From positions 1 to 64,000 of the forward strand of contig JACKNX010000008.1 in NCBI GenBank assembly GCA_024234635.1: a stretch of DNA of 64,000 bases, given 5' to 3'. Below the pieces are notes generated by a model, which saw only the letters and a list, made by a program, of their open reading frames with translations, was not told the DNA's origin and made no database searches. This document shows, one piece after another, positions 1 through 8,742 of the stretch. The position numbers and the translations under genes were made by a program. Each line of letters opens with the position of its first letter. Positions within the stretch are counted from its first letter, which is position 1. This DNA comes from Pseudomonadales bacterium (GTDB lineage Bacteria; Pseudomonadota; Gammaproteobacteria; Pseudomonadales; Azotimanducaceae).

Positions 1-49
1 TGGCCAGCTGTTAGGCTTCATCATTGTCACCCGTACAAATGCCGTGACG

Positions 50-853
50 TCAGGCGCCGATGATCGTCGGCACCGAACGGTAGAGGATGAACATGCCCAT
101 GCCTACCAGGAAAACGCCAAACACGCGTTTCAGGGTATGTTGGGGCATGCGCATCGCAACCGCGCTGCCAAGATAGGAACCGATGACACCGATGGCAGCG
201 ACGCTGAGTATGACCTGCACATCGATCTCGAGATTCCTCGTCTCGATCACGTCCAGATATTTCACAAATCCTGTGAAGGACTTCAGGGCAATGATGGCGA
301 GACTCGTCGGTACCGCACGCTGCATCGGCAGACCGCCCAGAAGCACCAGCGCCGGTACGACCAGAAATCCACCGCCAACACCCACAAAACCCGTAACGAT
401 GCCGACAACCAGACCCTCCAGCATGATCTTGTATGGCGACCGGCTGCCTCCCGGCACGGGAACGGGAGCGGCCACCGCAGGCTTGAGCATGAACCAGGCC
501 GCGAGCAGCATGACACCGGCGAAGGCCACCAGCTGTACGAGTCCGGAGACGAATACCGATGCCCAGGCTCCGCCATACGTGCCGAGCATGCCGGGAAGGC
601 CGAACAGCACCACACTGCGCCAGTCCACGAGCCCGCGCCGCAGATACGGCAACACGCCGGCCAGGGCGATCAGGCCGACAATGGCCAGCGACCCGGCAAT
701 GGCAACCTTTTCCTCCTGACCGACCAGGTAGACGAGAACGGGAACCGTCAATATCGATCCCCCCGAGCCCAACAGACCCAGGCTGAGACCAATTGCAATC
801 GCTCCTGGCCAGACCAGCAAAATGGCACCCATCCGCAGACCTCCGATAGCCAT
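50..853 (-). CDS. TauE/SafE (TSUP) family membrane transporter
   Basis: Inner-membrane carrier of the TauE/SafE family, whose members move sulfite, sulfonates or other small organic anions. The 267-residue product has about eight hydrophobic segments in two similar halves; the glycine-rich motif GLLGSGGS near the N-terminus and its counterpart VGVGGGFLVVP in the second half are typical. A GTG at 868 would add five residues, but the ATG at 853 has an AGG at normal spacing and was preferred. It stands alone at the left edge, so the substrate cannot be read from context. Confidence 0.85.
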   Translation of the reverse strand: MAIGGLRMGAILLVWPGAIAIGLSLGLLGSGGSILTVPVLVYLVGQEEKVAIAGSLAIVGLIALAGVLPYLRRGLVDWRSVVLFGLPGMLGTYGGAWASVFVSGLVQLVAFAGVMLLAAWFMLKPAVAAPVPVPGGSRSPYKIMLEGLVVGIVTGFVGVGGGFLVVPALVLLGGLPMQRAVPTSLAIIALKSFTGFVKYLDVIETRNLEIDVQVILSVAAIGVIGSYLGSAVAMRMPQHTLKRVFGVFLVGMGMFILYRSVPTIIGA

Positions 854-1452
854 GCCTTGCCTGCCCACGACGCTGCTATCGAGTCCGCTCGCAGGCTTTA
901 GCTGATTTTGTTCTAAGGTTATTACTTTATCGGCAAACGGCCGGGCAAGCCATCACAAAAACGTATGCCGCGAGCAGGTATGAGCGTTCGCGAGACCAGA
1001 AGCGGGGCCGGCGAGGCGTAGCGGGCCGGGCGCGCTCAGCGTGAACGGCTCTCCCCACCCGATCGCCCGCAGGTAAAGTGGTAGCGCCAGCCGGAGACGC
1101 AAAGGGAACGCGGCCACCGGCAGCAAGCGCAATCCACTGTGGACCACCCGACGGGCAGGACAACTGGCCAACTGTCACGCCTGCCGGCACCACGCTCAAC
1201 CACAATCCGCCGCCGGTTCGACCATCGCCGGCACACAGGCCGGAGCGCCGGTGAATGCCAGTACGACGGCGCAACACTGGCGCGAATTCCCGCCATGTCT
1301 CCCCCGCCGTTTCCAATACCGTCATGAGCGCCTGCGCCGGCGAGCAGGTCCCGTACGACAGGCATTTCCGTGCGCCGCGCGTCCGGCCATACAGCACAAA
1401 ATCGGCACCACCTCCCATTCCCTTCGCGGCCGGCTGCGTCTACCCTCCCGTC
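854..1452. other. 599-base interval without a recognisable gene
   Basis: Divergent region between the TSUP carrier and the nitroreductase. Several open frames of 60-168 codons cross it on both strands, but none gives a recognisable family, a good ribosome site or a credible start. It presumably holds two promoters; a decayed gene cannot be excluded. I see no convincing promoter or hairpin. Confidence 0.5.
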
Positions 1453-2115
1453 ATGCAGGAATCCGATATCACCACCGCACTCGACGCCATAGATCACGTG
1501 CTGGCCACGGCACGTTCCATTCGACGCAATCTTGATTTTCATCGGCCCATCGACCTCGATGAACTGGCGTCCTGCATCGACATCGCGACGCAGGCACCTA
1601 CCGGTGCCGCGGGGGAAAACTGGCGTTTTGTCGTCGTGACGGACGCGTCGACAAAAGCCAGCCTGGCGGCTTTGTACGGGGCGGTGCTCGACGAGTTTTC
1701 ACAACTTCGCGGCGTGACAATCAAATCAACGCAACGGGCGCTGGTAAACCGCCTGCATGAAATTCCCGCCATGGTGCTGGTGTGTGCCACGACGCCACCT
1801 CCCGGCCTCGAAATCGGCCAGCAGGTGGGTTATTACGGCTCGCTGTTGCCGGCGGCGTGGTCATTGATGCTGGCCTTGCGGGCACGCCACATCGGCGCCA
1901 CGTGGACCAGCCTGCTGTCCGCACGACAGGCCGAAGTGCGCGCCATCCTGCGAATGCCCGAGGACAGCGCCCACCTGGTCATGCTGCCCATCGGCTACAT
2001 GAAAGGCGCCAGGCTGCGACGGGCGGACAGGTTGCCTGCCGCTGCCGTAACCTATCTCGACAGCTGGGGAACGATGCTGCCGGACGGTGGCCGGGAGACA
2101 GGGTCCGATCAGTAG
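1453..2115 (+). CDS. nitroreductase family protein
   Basis: FMN-dependent oxidoreductase of the nitroreductase superfamily, probably NAD(P)H-linked and cytosolic. The 220-residue product shows the N-terminal RSIRRN segment (phosphate/FMN contact), the QAPTGAAGENWRF segment typical of the family near residues 39-51, and a C-terminal LPIGY motif. The frame is open upstream to 1255, but that part is Pro/Arg-rich and unlike the family, so the ATG at 1453 is taken as start although no strong ribosome site precedes it. It converges on and overlaps by seven bases the aldolase gene on the other strand. The substrate is unknown. Confidence 0.8.
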   Translation: MQESDITTALDAIDHVLATARSIRRNLDFHRPIDLDELASCIDIATQAPTGAAGENWRFVVVTDASTKASLAALYGAVLDEFSQLRGVTIKSTQRALVNRLHEIPAMVLVCATTPPPGLEIGQQVGYYGSLLPAAWSLMLALRARHIGATWTSLLSARQAEVRAILRMPEDSAHLVMLPIGYMKGARLRRADRLPAAAVTYLDSWGTMLPDGGRETGSDQ

Positions 2116-2903
2116 CCGGTATTTTCCCGCGCTTCCTGCTGTGTGCCGCGCGCCCTCGCCAGTGCCTGAGCAGCGCCCTGCACCATGTGCTGCGACTCGC
2201 TGGCCAGCGTGACGAAATGAAAGCCGAGACGAAGGTATTCCTGTGTGTATTCGAGACTGGAGGTGTGGATGCCGGCGGCGACACCGTGCGTCCTGCAGGC
2301 CTTTAGAATCCGCTCGACCACGGCCCTGTGTTCCGGTGTCCGCTGGTCGCCCACGGGAGGCATGCCAAGCGCAAGCGCCAGATCCGATGGACCGATGTAG
2401 ACCCCGTCAAGCCCTGGCGTCGTGACAATCTCCTCCACGTTATCGATGCCTTCACGGGTTTCGATCATGACAATACAGGCCACCTGCCCGTTGGCTTCCT
2501 GTGCGTAGCCTTTGCCGCCATAGAGCGCTGCACGGATCGGCCCGAACGAACGGTTGCCCACAGGCGGATAACGGCAGGCAGAGACTGCCTGAAGCGCTTC
2601 CGCCCGGTTATTGACCATGGGAACAATGACGCCGAGGGCTCCGGCATCCAGTACCTTCATGATCTCGTAGGGTTCGTTCCACGGTACGCGAACGATGGGT
2701 ACCGTATTGGTCGTGGAAATCGCCGGCAGCATGATGGTGAGATCCTGGTAGTCGATAAGACCATGCTGCAGATCCACGCATACCCAGTCGAAGCCGATGT
2801 TGGCAATCGCTTCCGCCGTGTAGGCATTCGCCACCGATAGCCAGCAACCGATGGTCTGCTCATTCCGCCGCCATGCGGCCAGTGCCGTGTTTTCCCGCAT
2901 CAT
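2109..2903 (-). CDS. HpcH/HpaI family aldolase
   Basis: Class II pyruvate-type aldolase of the HpcH/HpaI family (2-dehydro-3-deoxyglucarate or 4-hydroxy-2-oxoheptanedioate aldolase type), cleaving or forming 2-oxo-4-hydroxy acids with a divalent metal. The 264 residues match family length. Visible marks are DLQHGL near residue 43-48 with the catalytic His, the metal-ligand Glu in MIETREGI and the ligand Asp in GPSDLALALG. Its ATG overlaps the stop of the upstream sucrase/ferredoxin-like gene (ATGA, 2900-2903), so translation is probably coupled. Exact substrate unknown; the gene set across the divergent promoter also handles acyl-CoA or oxo acids. Confidence 0.85.
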   Translation of the reverse strand: MMRENTALAAWRRNEQTIGCWLSVANAYTAEAIANIGFDWVCVDLQHGLIDYQDLTIMLPAISTTNTVPIVRVPWNEPYEIMKVLDAGALGVIVPMVNNRAEALQAVSACRYPPVGNRSFGPIRAALYGGKGYAQEANGQVACIVMIETREGIDNVEEIVTTPGLDGVYIGPSDLALALGMPPVGDQRTPEHRAVVERILKACRTHGVAAGIHTSSLEYTQEYLRLGFHFVTLASESQHMVQGAAQALARARGTQQEARENTGY

Positions 2904-3724
2904 TCCCCCTGAATGAAATCACCTGCTCCCAGCTCAAACCGACTGGACGCCTTGAGCCTCGTATCGCCGCAGCTTGCCTGTGACATTGTCACTGCTTCAT
3001 GCACCGAAACCACGCGGTCGTCGAACTCCACGCGCCAGTCACCATTGCCTTGTGATCGCACGGATCGCAACGTTGCCCGCGCACCACCGAGAATTTCCGC
3101 CGCTTGCGCGGGCGCGGGATAACAGGTCCTCCCACGCGCGCAGGGCGTGTATAGCCCGCCGGACTCCGTTACTTGAAACCAGGCATCGAAAGACGCCGGA
3201 GTAACGCGACCATACATCACCGCTCCCGGCGCCACCAGAACGTTCGGCGCGAACCGGTGTCCCCCAAGATGGGTGGTCTGCCAGACCCGCTCGCCCACCC
3301 GCTCCCGGAGCGCCCTGTAGAGGGGCATGCCGAATTCGGCACAGCACAGGTCCCGCTGGCCGTGCGTACAGACGAAGTAGTGCGGCAGCGATACCGGCTC
3401 GTCCACCGCCCCCGCCAGAGCAGGGACGGAGGCCGCCCTTCGCAGCCGCGTGACGCCATCCACGATGGTGAACAGATACCTGTCACCACGCCGTTGCTGA
3501 CGAATGAACTGCAGCCGGACCTTGCGACCGGTACGGCGCCAGGGTTGGGCCAGTTGCTCGAACGCCTCCCGCTCCTCCGCACTGAGCTCGTTGTCAGCCA
3601 AAGCCTGAGATCGCCAGGAGCCGGTGTATTCCAGCAACAGCCACACATCCACGTTGTCGGCGGACCCGGCCATCGGCTCCTGCGCCAGGAGGGACTGCAA
3701 CGAACAGCGCGTGGTATCGGTCAT
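2900..3724 (-). CDS. sucrase/ferredoxin-like (PF06999-type) protein
   Basis: Thioredoxin-fold protein of the Suc_Fer-like family, thought to carry an Fe-S centre. The 274-residue product contains the family segment CTHGQRDLCCAEFG (three clustered Cys) and the HLGGHRFAPNVL motif followed by YGRVTP. The frame is open to 4075, but the extra N-terminal part lies antisense to the MmgE gene and is unlike the family; the ATG at 3724 (MTDTTRCSLQ) gives a normal N-terminus. It is translationally coupled to the aldolase downstream by ATGA. Role unknown: electron transfer or redox maturation of a neighbouring enzyme is only a guess. Confidence 0.78.
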   Translation of the reverse strand: MTDTTRCSLQSLLAQEPMAGSADNVDVWLLLEYTGSWRSQALADNELSAEEREAFEQLAQPWRRTGRKVRLQFIRQQRRGDRYLFTIVDGVTRLRRAASVPALAGAVDEPVSLPHYFVCTHGQRDLCCAEFGMPLYRALRERVGERVWQTTHLGGHRFAPNVLVAPGAVMYGRVTPASFDAWFQVTESGGLYTPCARGRTCYPAPAQAAEILGGARATLRSVRSQGNGDWRVEFDDRVVSVHEAVTMSQASCGDTRLKASSRFELGAGDFIQGE

Positions 3725-3875
3725 GCATGCAACGGCGTGAAAGATGGGCCGGATGATGCCGGGGCGTGCCGATTCCGGCAACCCGATATCCAGCGGAACG
3801 GGTATCATCGCCGAACGCATCGGGAGTTCGGGGGGACAGGATGCATCGCCAAACGTTATTGCGAGCTGACCAGCC
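3725..3875. promoter_or_regulatory. divergent promoter region between the aldolase pair and the MmgE operon
   Basis: A 151-base interval that must carry the start signals for two diverging gene sets with related (acyl-CoA/oxo-acid) chemistry. I could not identify convincing -35/-10 boxes or an operator by eye, so this is an assignment from gene orientation only. Confidence 0.4.
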
Positions 3876-5219
3876 ATGAGCGCCGGGTCGACCATGGCAC
3901 TTGCCGGGCGAATCGCCGCGAGCCGGTATGCCAACCAGAGTTCGGCGGCGTTGACGGTGGCACGGCAATGCCTGCTGGATTTTCTCGGGGTCACGCTCGC
4001 CGGCATGCGCGAACCGCTGACACGACTGCTTCTGCAGGACATTCGCGAGGCCGGCGGCAACGCGCAGGCGTCCATTCCACTGCAGCCCGCAAAGGTTGCC
4101 CTGGACCAGGCAGCGCTGGTGAACGGCGCCGCCGGACATGCCCATGACTACGACGACGTACACAACGGCATGACCGGCCATCCGACGGTACCCGTCGCTC
4201 CCGTCGTGCTCGCACTGGCCGAATACCGCCATGCTTCCGGCGCCGAGTTGCTGAACGCTTTCATTGCCGGGGTGGACACCGAATGTATCCTCGGCCGTGC
4301 GCTTGGACCGTCGCACTACGCGCGTGGCTTTCATGCCACCGGCACGCTGGGCAGCCTGGGCGCCGCCGCCGCCGCGGCACGGCTGTATGGCCTCGATACA
4401 GAAGCCACCGCACGGGCCCTGGGAATCGCCGCCACACAGGCTGCCGGGCTGAAATCCCAATTCGGCACCATGGTCAAACCGCTGCACGCGGGCCACGCCG
4501 CGCAAACCGGCCTGGCGGCCGCACGGCTCGCTCACCGTGGCTTCACCAGCCGCACGGACATGATCGAAAACAGTCAGGGACTGGCGGCAACGCAGTCCAC
4601 CACGTTCGACGCGGACCGCTTTGGCGCTGCGCTGGCAGCGCCTGCCTACACACCTGAGATCTGCTTCAAGTATCACGCGGCCTGCTATATGACGCACTCG
4701 GCAATCGAGGCGACCAGAGCGCTGATGCAGCGTCATCAGCTTGCCGCGGGAGATGTGCAGGCGGTGGAAATCACGGTCAACGAAGGCCATTTTGGCGTAT
4801 GCACCATCCCGGCACCCGTCACCGGACTGGAAGCAAAGTTCAGCCTCCGGTTCACCGCCGCCATGGCCATGGCCGGAGAGGATACCGCAGGGATCGATGC
4901 CTATACGGACGAACTGGTGGCACGACCGGAACTGGTGGCACTACGCGACAGGGTCGACGTCATCGCCTGGGATACCCCCCACCCGGAGACCCGGGTGCGA
5001 ATGCTTGTCAGGGGTGACTGGCTGGAAGAACAGTGCAACGTGGGCATACCGATGACGGATCTGTCCGCCCAGTGGCAACGACTGGCAACCAAGTTCCACG
5101 CGCTGGCCGATCCCGTCGTCGGTCGCGTGCGCGCGGACGCGATCGAGGACTGGTGCCACCATCTCGATGCGCGCGCTGATCTCGATCCTTTCTTCTCCCT
5201 GCTGCGAGGCCATGCATGA
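3876..5219 (+). CDS. MmgE/PrpD family protein
   Basis: Member of the MmgE/PrpD fold, which includes 2-methylcitrate dehydratase, immune-type cis-aconitate decarboxylase and iminodisuccinate epimerase. The 447-residue length is typical. Active-site-like segments are AGHAHDYDDVHNG at about residues 88-100 (the usual DxDDT Thr is Val), the His of GFHATG, and the Lys and His of GTMVKPLHAGHAAQTGL. It is the first gene of a set with two MaoC hydratases joined by ATGA overlaps and a malyl-CoA-lyase-like gene, so it probably acts on a C5-C7 di- or tricarboxylic acid. Decarboxylase versus dehydratase cannot be decided from sequence alone. Confidence 0.88.
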   Translation: MSAGSTMALAGRIAASRYANQSSAALTVARQCLLDFLGVTLAGMREPLTRLLLQDIREAGGNAQASIPLQPAKVALDQAALVNGAAGHAHDYDDVHNGMTGHPTVPVAPVVLALAEYRHASGAELLNAFIAGVDTECILGRALGPSHYARGFHATGTLGSLGAAAAAARLYGLDTEATARALGIAATQAAGLKSQFGTMVKPLHAGHAAQTGLAAARLAHRGFTSRTDMIENSQGLAATQSTTFDADRFGAALAAPAYTPEICFKYHAACYMTHSAIEATRALMQRHQLAAGDVQAVEITVNEGHFGVCTIPAPVTGLEAKFSLRFTAAMAMAGEDTAGIDAYTDELVARPELVALRDRVDVIAWDTPHPETRVRMLVRGDWLEEQCNVGIPMTDLSAQWQRLATKFHALADPVVGRVRADAIEDWCHHLDARADLDPFFSLLRGHA

Positions 5220-5710
5220 GCGATGACGATTTCCGCGCCCGCGCCAGACTCTGGCCGAAGGGCAACCGGTTTGAAGATTTCGGGGAAGGCCGGGTGTTCG
5301 ATCACCACTGGGGCCGCACGATCACGGCCGGTGACAACGCCGCTTTCACCACCCGGACGCTGTCGTTCTGTCCGCTGTATTTCAACGAACCATACGCGCA
5401 GGCACAGGGCCATCCACGCACGGTGGTCAATCCACTGCTGGTGTTCAACACGGTGTTCGGCCTGACGGTCGAAGACCTTTCCGAAGGTGGCGGTCCGTTC
5501 CTGGGCGTGGACAAATGTCATTTTCTGGCGCCCGTGTACGTGGGTGACACACTTACCGCGCGGAGCACCGTGGTCAGCGCGAGGGAATCGAAGGGCAACG
5601 CCGCCATGGGCATCGTCGCCTGGCATACCCAGGGCTTCAACCAGCACGGTGAGCAGGTGATCGACTACGTACGCACGAATCTGGTCCGCAAACGGAGGAC
5701 TGCGTCATGA
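5216..5710 (+). CDS. MaoC-like hotdog hydratase, first copy
   Basis: Hotdog-fold protein (164 aa) related to MaoC and to mesaconyl-CoA/itaconyl-CoA-type hydratases. The family region ITAGDNAAFT...PLYFNEPYA is clear, but the position normally holding the catalytic His (PLH) is Tyr. The PVYVGDTL motif of the hotdog sheet is present. It overlaps the MmgE stop and the second MaoC start by ATGA, so three proteins are translationally coupled. Classical mesaconyl-CoA hydratases are about 340 residues with two hotdog domains; two adjacent half-length genes suggest a heteromer with this as the structural half. That pairing is inference. Confidence 0.82.
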   Translation: MSDDDFRARARLWPKGNRFEDFGEGRVFDHHWGRTITAGDNAAFTTRTLSFCPLYFNEPYAQAQGHPRTVVNPLLVFNTVFGLTVEDLSEGGGPFLGVDKCHFLAPVYVGDTLTARSTVVSARESKGNAAMGIVAWHTQGFNQHGEQVIDYVRTNLVRKRRTAS

Positions 5711-6192
5711 CGTATACGGCTCTGACCGGCAGCGACAACTATTTCGAGAATTTCCGCGTCGGCGATGTCTACCGTCATGCGCGTGGCAAGACGGTCACGG
5801 AACAGGACAACGTCGGCATCACACTTCAGGTGCTCAATACGGCGGAAGGCCACTTCAACGAAGATCTCATGCAGAAAGCCGGCGTCGGCGGTCGCGGCTG
5901 GCAGGAACGCGTGGTCTTTGGCGGGGTGACGATCGCCATCGTCATCGGCCTGTCCATGCAGGACACCGGCGAAAACGCCATCGCCGAACTGTCACTGGAC
6001 GGCATTCGCCTGAAATCGCCGGTATTTCACGGCGATACGTTGTACGCATATACCGAGGTGCTTGGCACGGAGGCCGCCACCGACCGGGATGACGCCGGCA
6101 TCGTGCATTTCCGCCACTGGGGTGTGAATCAGCGCGACGATGTCGTGTTCGAGGGCGAACGCCACGTGCTGATCCGCCGCCGCCCGGCCTGA
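5707..6192 (+). CDS. MaoC-like hotdog hydratase, second copy
   Basis: Second half-length hotdog hydratase (161 aa). It has the VTEQDNVGIT segment, the LNTAEGHFNED segment in which the catalytic-position His is retained, and SPVFHGDTLYAYTEV followed by the HFRHWGVNQRDD motif seen in mesaconyl-CoA-hydratase-like proteins. ATGA overlap with the first copy and a 30-base gap to the lyase gene place it in one operon. Likely role: reversible hydration of a branched C5 dicarboxylyl-CoA whose product is cleaved by the following lyase. The exact substrate (itaconyl-, mesaconyl- or a related CoA) is not decided by sequence. Confidence 0.83.
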   Translation: MTYTALTGSDNYFENFRVGDVYRHARGKTVTEQDNVGITLQVLNTAEGHFNEDLMQKAGVGGRGWQERVVFGGVTIAIVIGLSMQDTGENAIAELSLDGIRLKSPVFHGDTLYAYTEVLGTEAATDRDDAGIVHFRHWGVNQRDDVVFEGERHVLIRRRPA

Positions 6193-6222
6193 CAAACCAT
6201 CACACCAGGGAGACCGAACGCC

Positions 6223-7134
6223 ATGTCCACCCAACCCCGACGCGCCCGCCGCTGCCAGCTCTCCGTACCGGGCTCCAGCGAGAAGATGATGGCCAAGGCT
6301 GCGGCCCTCGAACTGGACCACGTATTTCTGGATCTGGAGGACGCCGTGGCGCCTTCCGCCAAACCCGGCGCGCGAGGCATGATCGTCGAGGCGCTGAACC
6401 GGTACGACTGGAAACCGCGCACCCTGTGCGTGCGCATCAACGACGTCGATACCGAGTGGTGCCATGACGACATCATCGAGGTGGTTACCGGTGCCGGGGC
6501 GAAACTGGACACGATCATGCTCACCAAGGCAAAAAGTGCCGCTGACGTGCTGTTCGTGCACCTGTTGCTGGATCAGCTCGAGAAGAAGCTGAAACTGCAC
6601 CGCCGAATTGGCATCGAGTGCCTCATTGAAGAGGTGGAAGGCATGATGCACGTGGAGGAGATTGCCGGCTGCAGCGATCGTCTGGAGTGCCTGATCTTCG
6701 GCATGGGCGACTACTCCGCCAGCCAGCAGATGCAGCTTGGCGACGTGGGTGCCACCGGCGGTTACCCGCCGGACCTGTGGCATTACCCCCGCTACAAAAT
6801 GACCATCGCCTGTCGCGCGAATCGTATTGACCCGGTAGACGGCCCCTATGCCAACTTCCGCAACCCGGACGGTTACCGCAAGGAGGCTGAGCGCAGCTTC
6901 GTTCTTGGCATGGTGGGCAAATGGGCGATTCATACCAGCCAGGTGGAGATCGCCCAGGCCGTGTTTTCACCAGGCGCCGACACAATAGCTGCCGCTCGCA
7001 GGCAGAAGGCCGCGTACGACGAGGCGCTGAAGCAGGGACTTGGCGCCATCAACGTGGACGGTGTCATGGTGGATGCAGCCAGCATCCGCATCGTGCAGAA
7101 CGCACTGGACCGCGCGGACCTCTACGGACTGTAA
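6223..7134 (+). CDS. malyl-CoA/beta-methylmalyl-CoA lyase-like protein (CitE family)
   Basis: 303-residue member of the HpcH/HpaI-CitE superfamily, closest in pattern to L-malyl-CoA/beta-methylmalyl-CoA lyases. It begins with the RRCQLSVPGSSEKMM segment, then LDLEDAVAP (metal/CoA site), VRINDVDTEW, the Glu-bearing ECLIEEVEGMMHVEEIA, and near the C-terminus GMVGKWAIHTSQV, all characteristic. It should cleave a 3-hydroxyacyl-CoA into acetyl- or propionyl-CoA plus glyoxylate or pyruvate. A GGGAG ribosome site precedes the ATG. It ends the MmgE-MaoC-MaoC operon and is followed by a strong hairpin. Citramalyl-CoA lyase is an alternative specificity. Confidence 0.85.
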   Translation: MSTQPRRARRCQLSVPGSSEKMMAKAAALELDHVFLDLEDAVAPSAKPGARGMIVEALNRYDWKPRTLCVRINDVDTEWCHDDIIEVVTGAGAKLDTIMLTKAKSAADVLFVHLLLDQLEKKLKLHRRIGIECLIEEVEGMMHVEEIAGCSDRLECLIFGMGDYSASQQMQLGDVGATGGYPPDLWHYPRYKMTIACRANRIDPVDGPYANFRNPDGYRKEAERSFVLGMVGKWAIHTSQVEIAQAVFSPGADTIAAARRQKAAYDEALKQGLGAINVDGVMVDAASIRIVQNALDRADLYGL

Positions 7135-7159
7135 CTGCCAGGCCGTCCATTCCACATGG

Positions 7160-7192
7160 CGGAAAGGCTGGCGTCTCCCGCAAGCCTTTCCG
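7160..7192. terminator. bidirectional hairpin between convergent genes
   Basis: Perfect 10-base inverted repeat (CGGAAAGGCT / AGCCTTTCCG) with a 13-base loop, between the end of the lyase gene and the end of the convergent MFS gene. No long T-run follows on either strand, so it may be a weak intrinsic terminator for both. Confidence 0.6.
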
Positions 7193-7213
7193 TCAGGCAG
7201 CGGATGACGCCGC

Positions 7214-8566
7214 TCAGCCCAGTTCCTTCGCCCGCGCCAGGTCTGCCTGCAGATCCCGACTGGATATCCAGTAGAAGAACGCAGACAGCAGGTTGAAAAC
7301 CAGCACGCCCACCATCGCCCAGCGGATACTCTCCACACCGAGATCCGTATAGGCATTCATCCAGTCAGACGTGGCACCCACGATCAGTGGTCCCAGCCCC
7401 ATGCTGATGAGGTTGAGGATGAACAGGAGCACCGACGCCGTCAGCGCCCGCATCCGTGGACCGACCATTCCCTGCGCCAGCGCAAAGGTTGGTCCCAGGT
7501 AGTATGAGCCGAGGAAACCGGGTACTGCACCGATCCAGAATGCGGTAACTGGATCCGGCAGGACGTAAAAAGTGACCGAAAAAGGGATCGACGCCAGAGT
7601 GGCCAGCGCCGGCAGCCAGACATACCAGCGCACATCGCGTTTCCCGAGCCTGTCGGCGAAGTACCCGCCCGTTGCCGTGCCAAGGATGCCGGCAAATCCC
7701 AGGTAGAACAGCGCCACGCCGATATCACCGGGCGCCATGCCGTGTATTCGCTGGAACATCATCGGCACATAAGGTCCCACGCCATAACCAACCAGCGCAT
7801 GCAACGCACCACCCAGGGACATATAGCGGAAGCTGCGGCGCTGCCACAAGGCCGCAAACACCGCCATCACCGGCGGTTCTTCTGCCCGGGCGGCCACGGC
7901 CTGCATGGAATAGCCGCGATCGGGCTCCCGCAGAAACAGGCGTAAAAACAACGCCACCAGCAACCCCGGCAAGCCCACGATGATGAATGCCTGACGCCAG
8001 TCGAAGGTTTCCGTCAACCAGCCGCCAAACAGCGAACCGAGCATGGTGCCTACGGGGATGCCGAGTGCGTAGATTCCCAGCGCCGTGGCCCGGCGATCGG
8101 CGGCGAAGTAGTCCGAGATCATGGAATGGGAGGGTGGGCTGCCCCCCGCCTCGCCGACCGCCACACCAATACGCGCCAGGAGAAGCTGGGCAAAACTTCC
8201 CGCCAGACCGCACAGCGCCGTCATGGCGCTCCATACCGCGAGACATACGGCCAGTATGTTGCGCCGGTTGTAACGGTCTGCCATGCGCGCGATGGGAATG
8301 CCGAGGGCGGTATAGAAAATCGCAAATGGCAGACCCGCGCCGAGCAGGCCAATCTGCCAGTCGTACAACCCCAGGTCTCGTTTGATGGACTCGGCCAGAA
8401 TATTGACAACCGAACGGTCGATGAAGTTCAGCACATAGACAAAGAACAGCACGCCGAGGGCATACCATGCGTACCCTCCCGTGCGTTCAGCCCCCGCGGT
8501 ACTGACCTCCCCGTCGGCCGCCGTCGCGCCTTCCTGCCGCGGTGGCACCGGGAACTCACCAGCCAT
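7214..8566 (-). CDS. MFS transporter, spinster-like
   Basis: Major facilitator superfamily carrier of 450 residues with about twelve membrane segments. The loop motif after helix 2 (ARMADRYNRRNIL), the family GVAVGEAGGSPPSHSMISDYF stretch and a second-half copy GGYFADRLGKRD fit the spinster-like MFS group often found beside aromatic or acyl-CoA catabolic genes. The frame is open to 8665, but the ATG at 8566 is preceded by a GGGGGG-rich ribosome site and removes an unlikely leader. It converges on the MmgE-lyase operon and may import that pathway's organic acid; this is only positional inference. Confidence 0.85.
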   Translation of the reverse strand: MAGEFPVPPRQEGATAADGEVSTAGAERTGGYAWYALGVLFFVYVLNFIDRSVVNILAESIKRDLGLYDWQIGLLGAGLPFAIFYTALGIPIARMADRYNRRNILAVCLAVWSAMTALCGLAGSFAQLLLARIGVAVGEAGGSPPSHSMISDYFAADRRATALGIYALGIPVGTMLGSLFGGWLTETFDWRQAFIIVGLPGLLVALFLRLFLREPDRGYSMQAVAARAEEPPVMAVFAALWQRRSFRYMSLGGALHALVGYGVGPYVPMMFQRIHGMAPGDIGVALFYLGFAGILGTATGGYFADRLGKRDVRWYVWLPALATLASIPFSVTFYVLPDPVTAFWIGAVPGFLGSYYLGPTFALAQGMVGPRMRALTASVLLFILNLISMGLGPLIVGATSDWMNAYTDLGVESIRWAMVGVLVFNLLSAFFYWISSRDLQADLARAKELG

Positions 8567-8742
8567 CTCACCCCCCCTCTGATGAATGCCGGCATTAACT
8601 CCGATTTGTGTTACCGACAGCAGCCGGCGAGTCTGCCAGAAACCCGCCTTGCCGCCCATCCGCAAGCCACATGATCAGCCCTGTACGGCGACGGACCGCA
8701 TCGCATGAGCGATGCTGGACGCTGTCTCCTTCAGCGCCGCGG

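Noticed and set aside
927..1542. Minus-strand open frames of 163-168 codons between the TSUP and nitroreductase genes
   Set aside because: No recognisable family, no ribosome site, Arg/Cys/Trp-rich composition typical of out-of-frame GC-rich DNA.
3594..4790. 398-codon minus-strand open frame
   Set aside because: Antisense to MmgE/PrpD; composition is that of a shadow frame.
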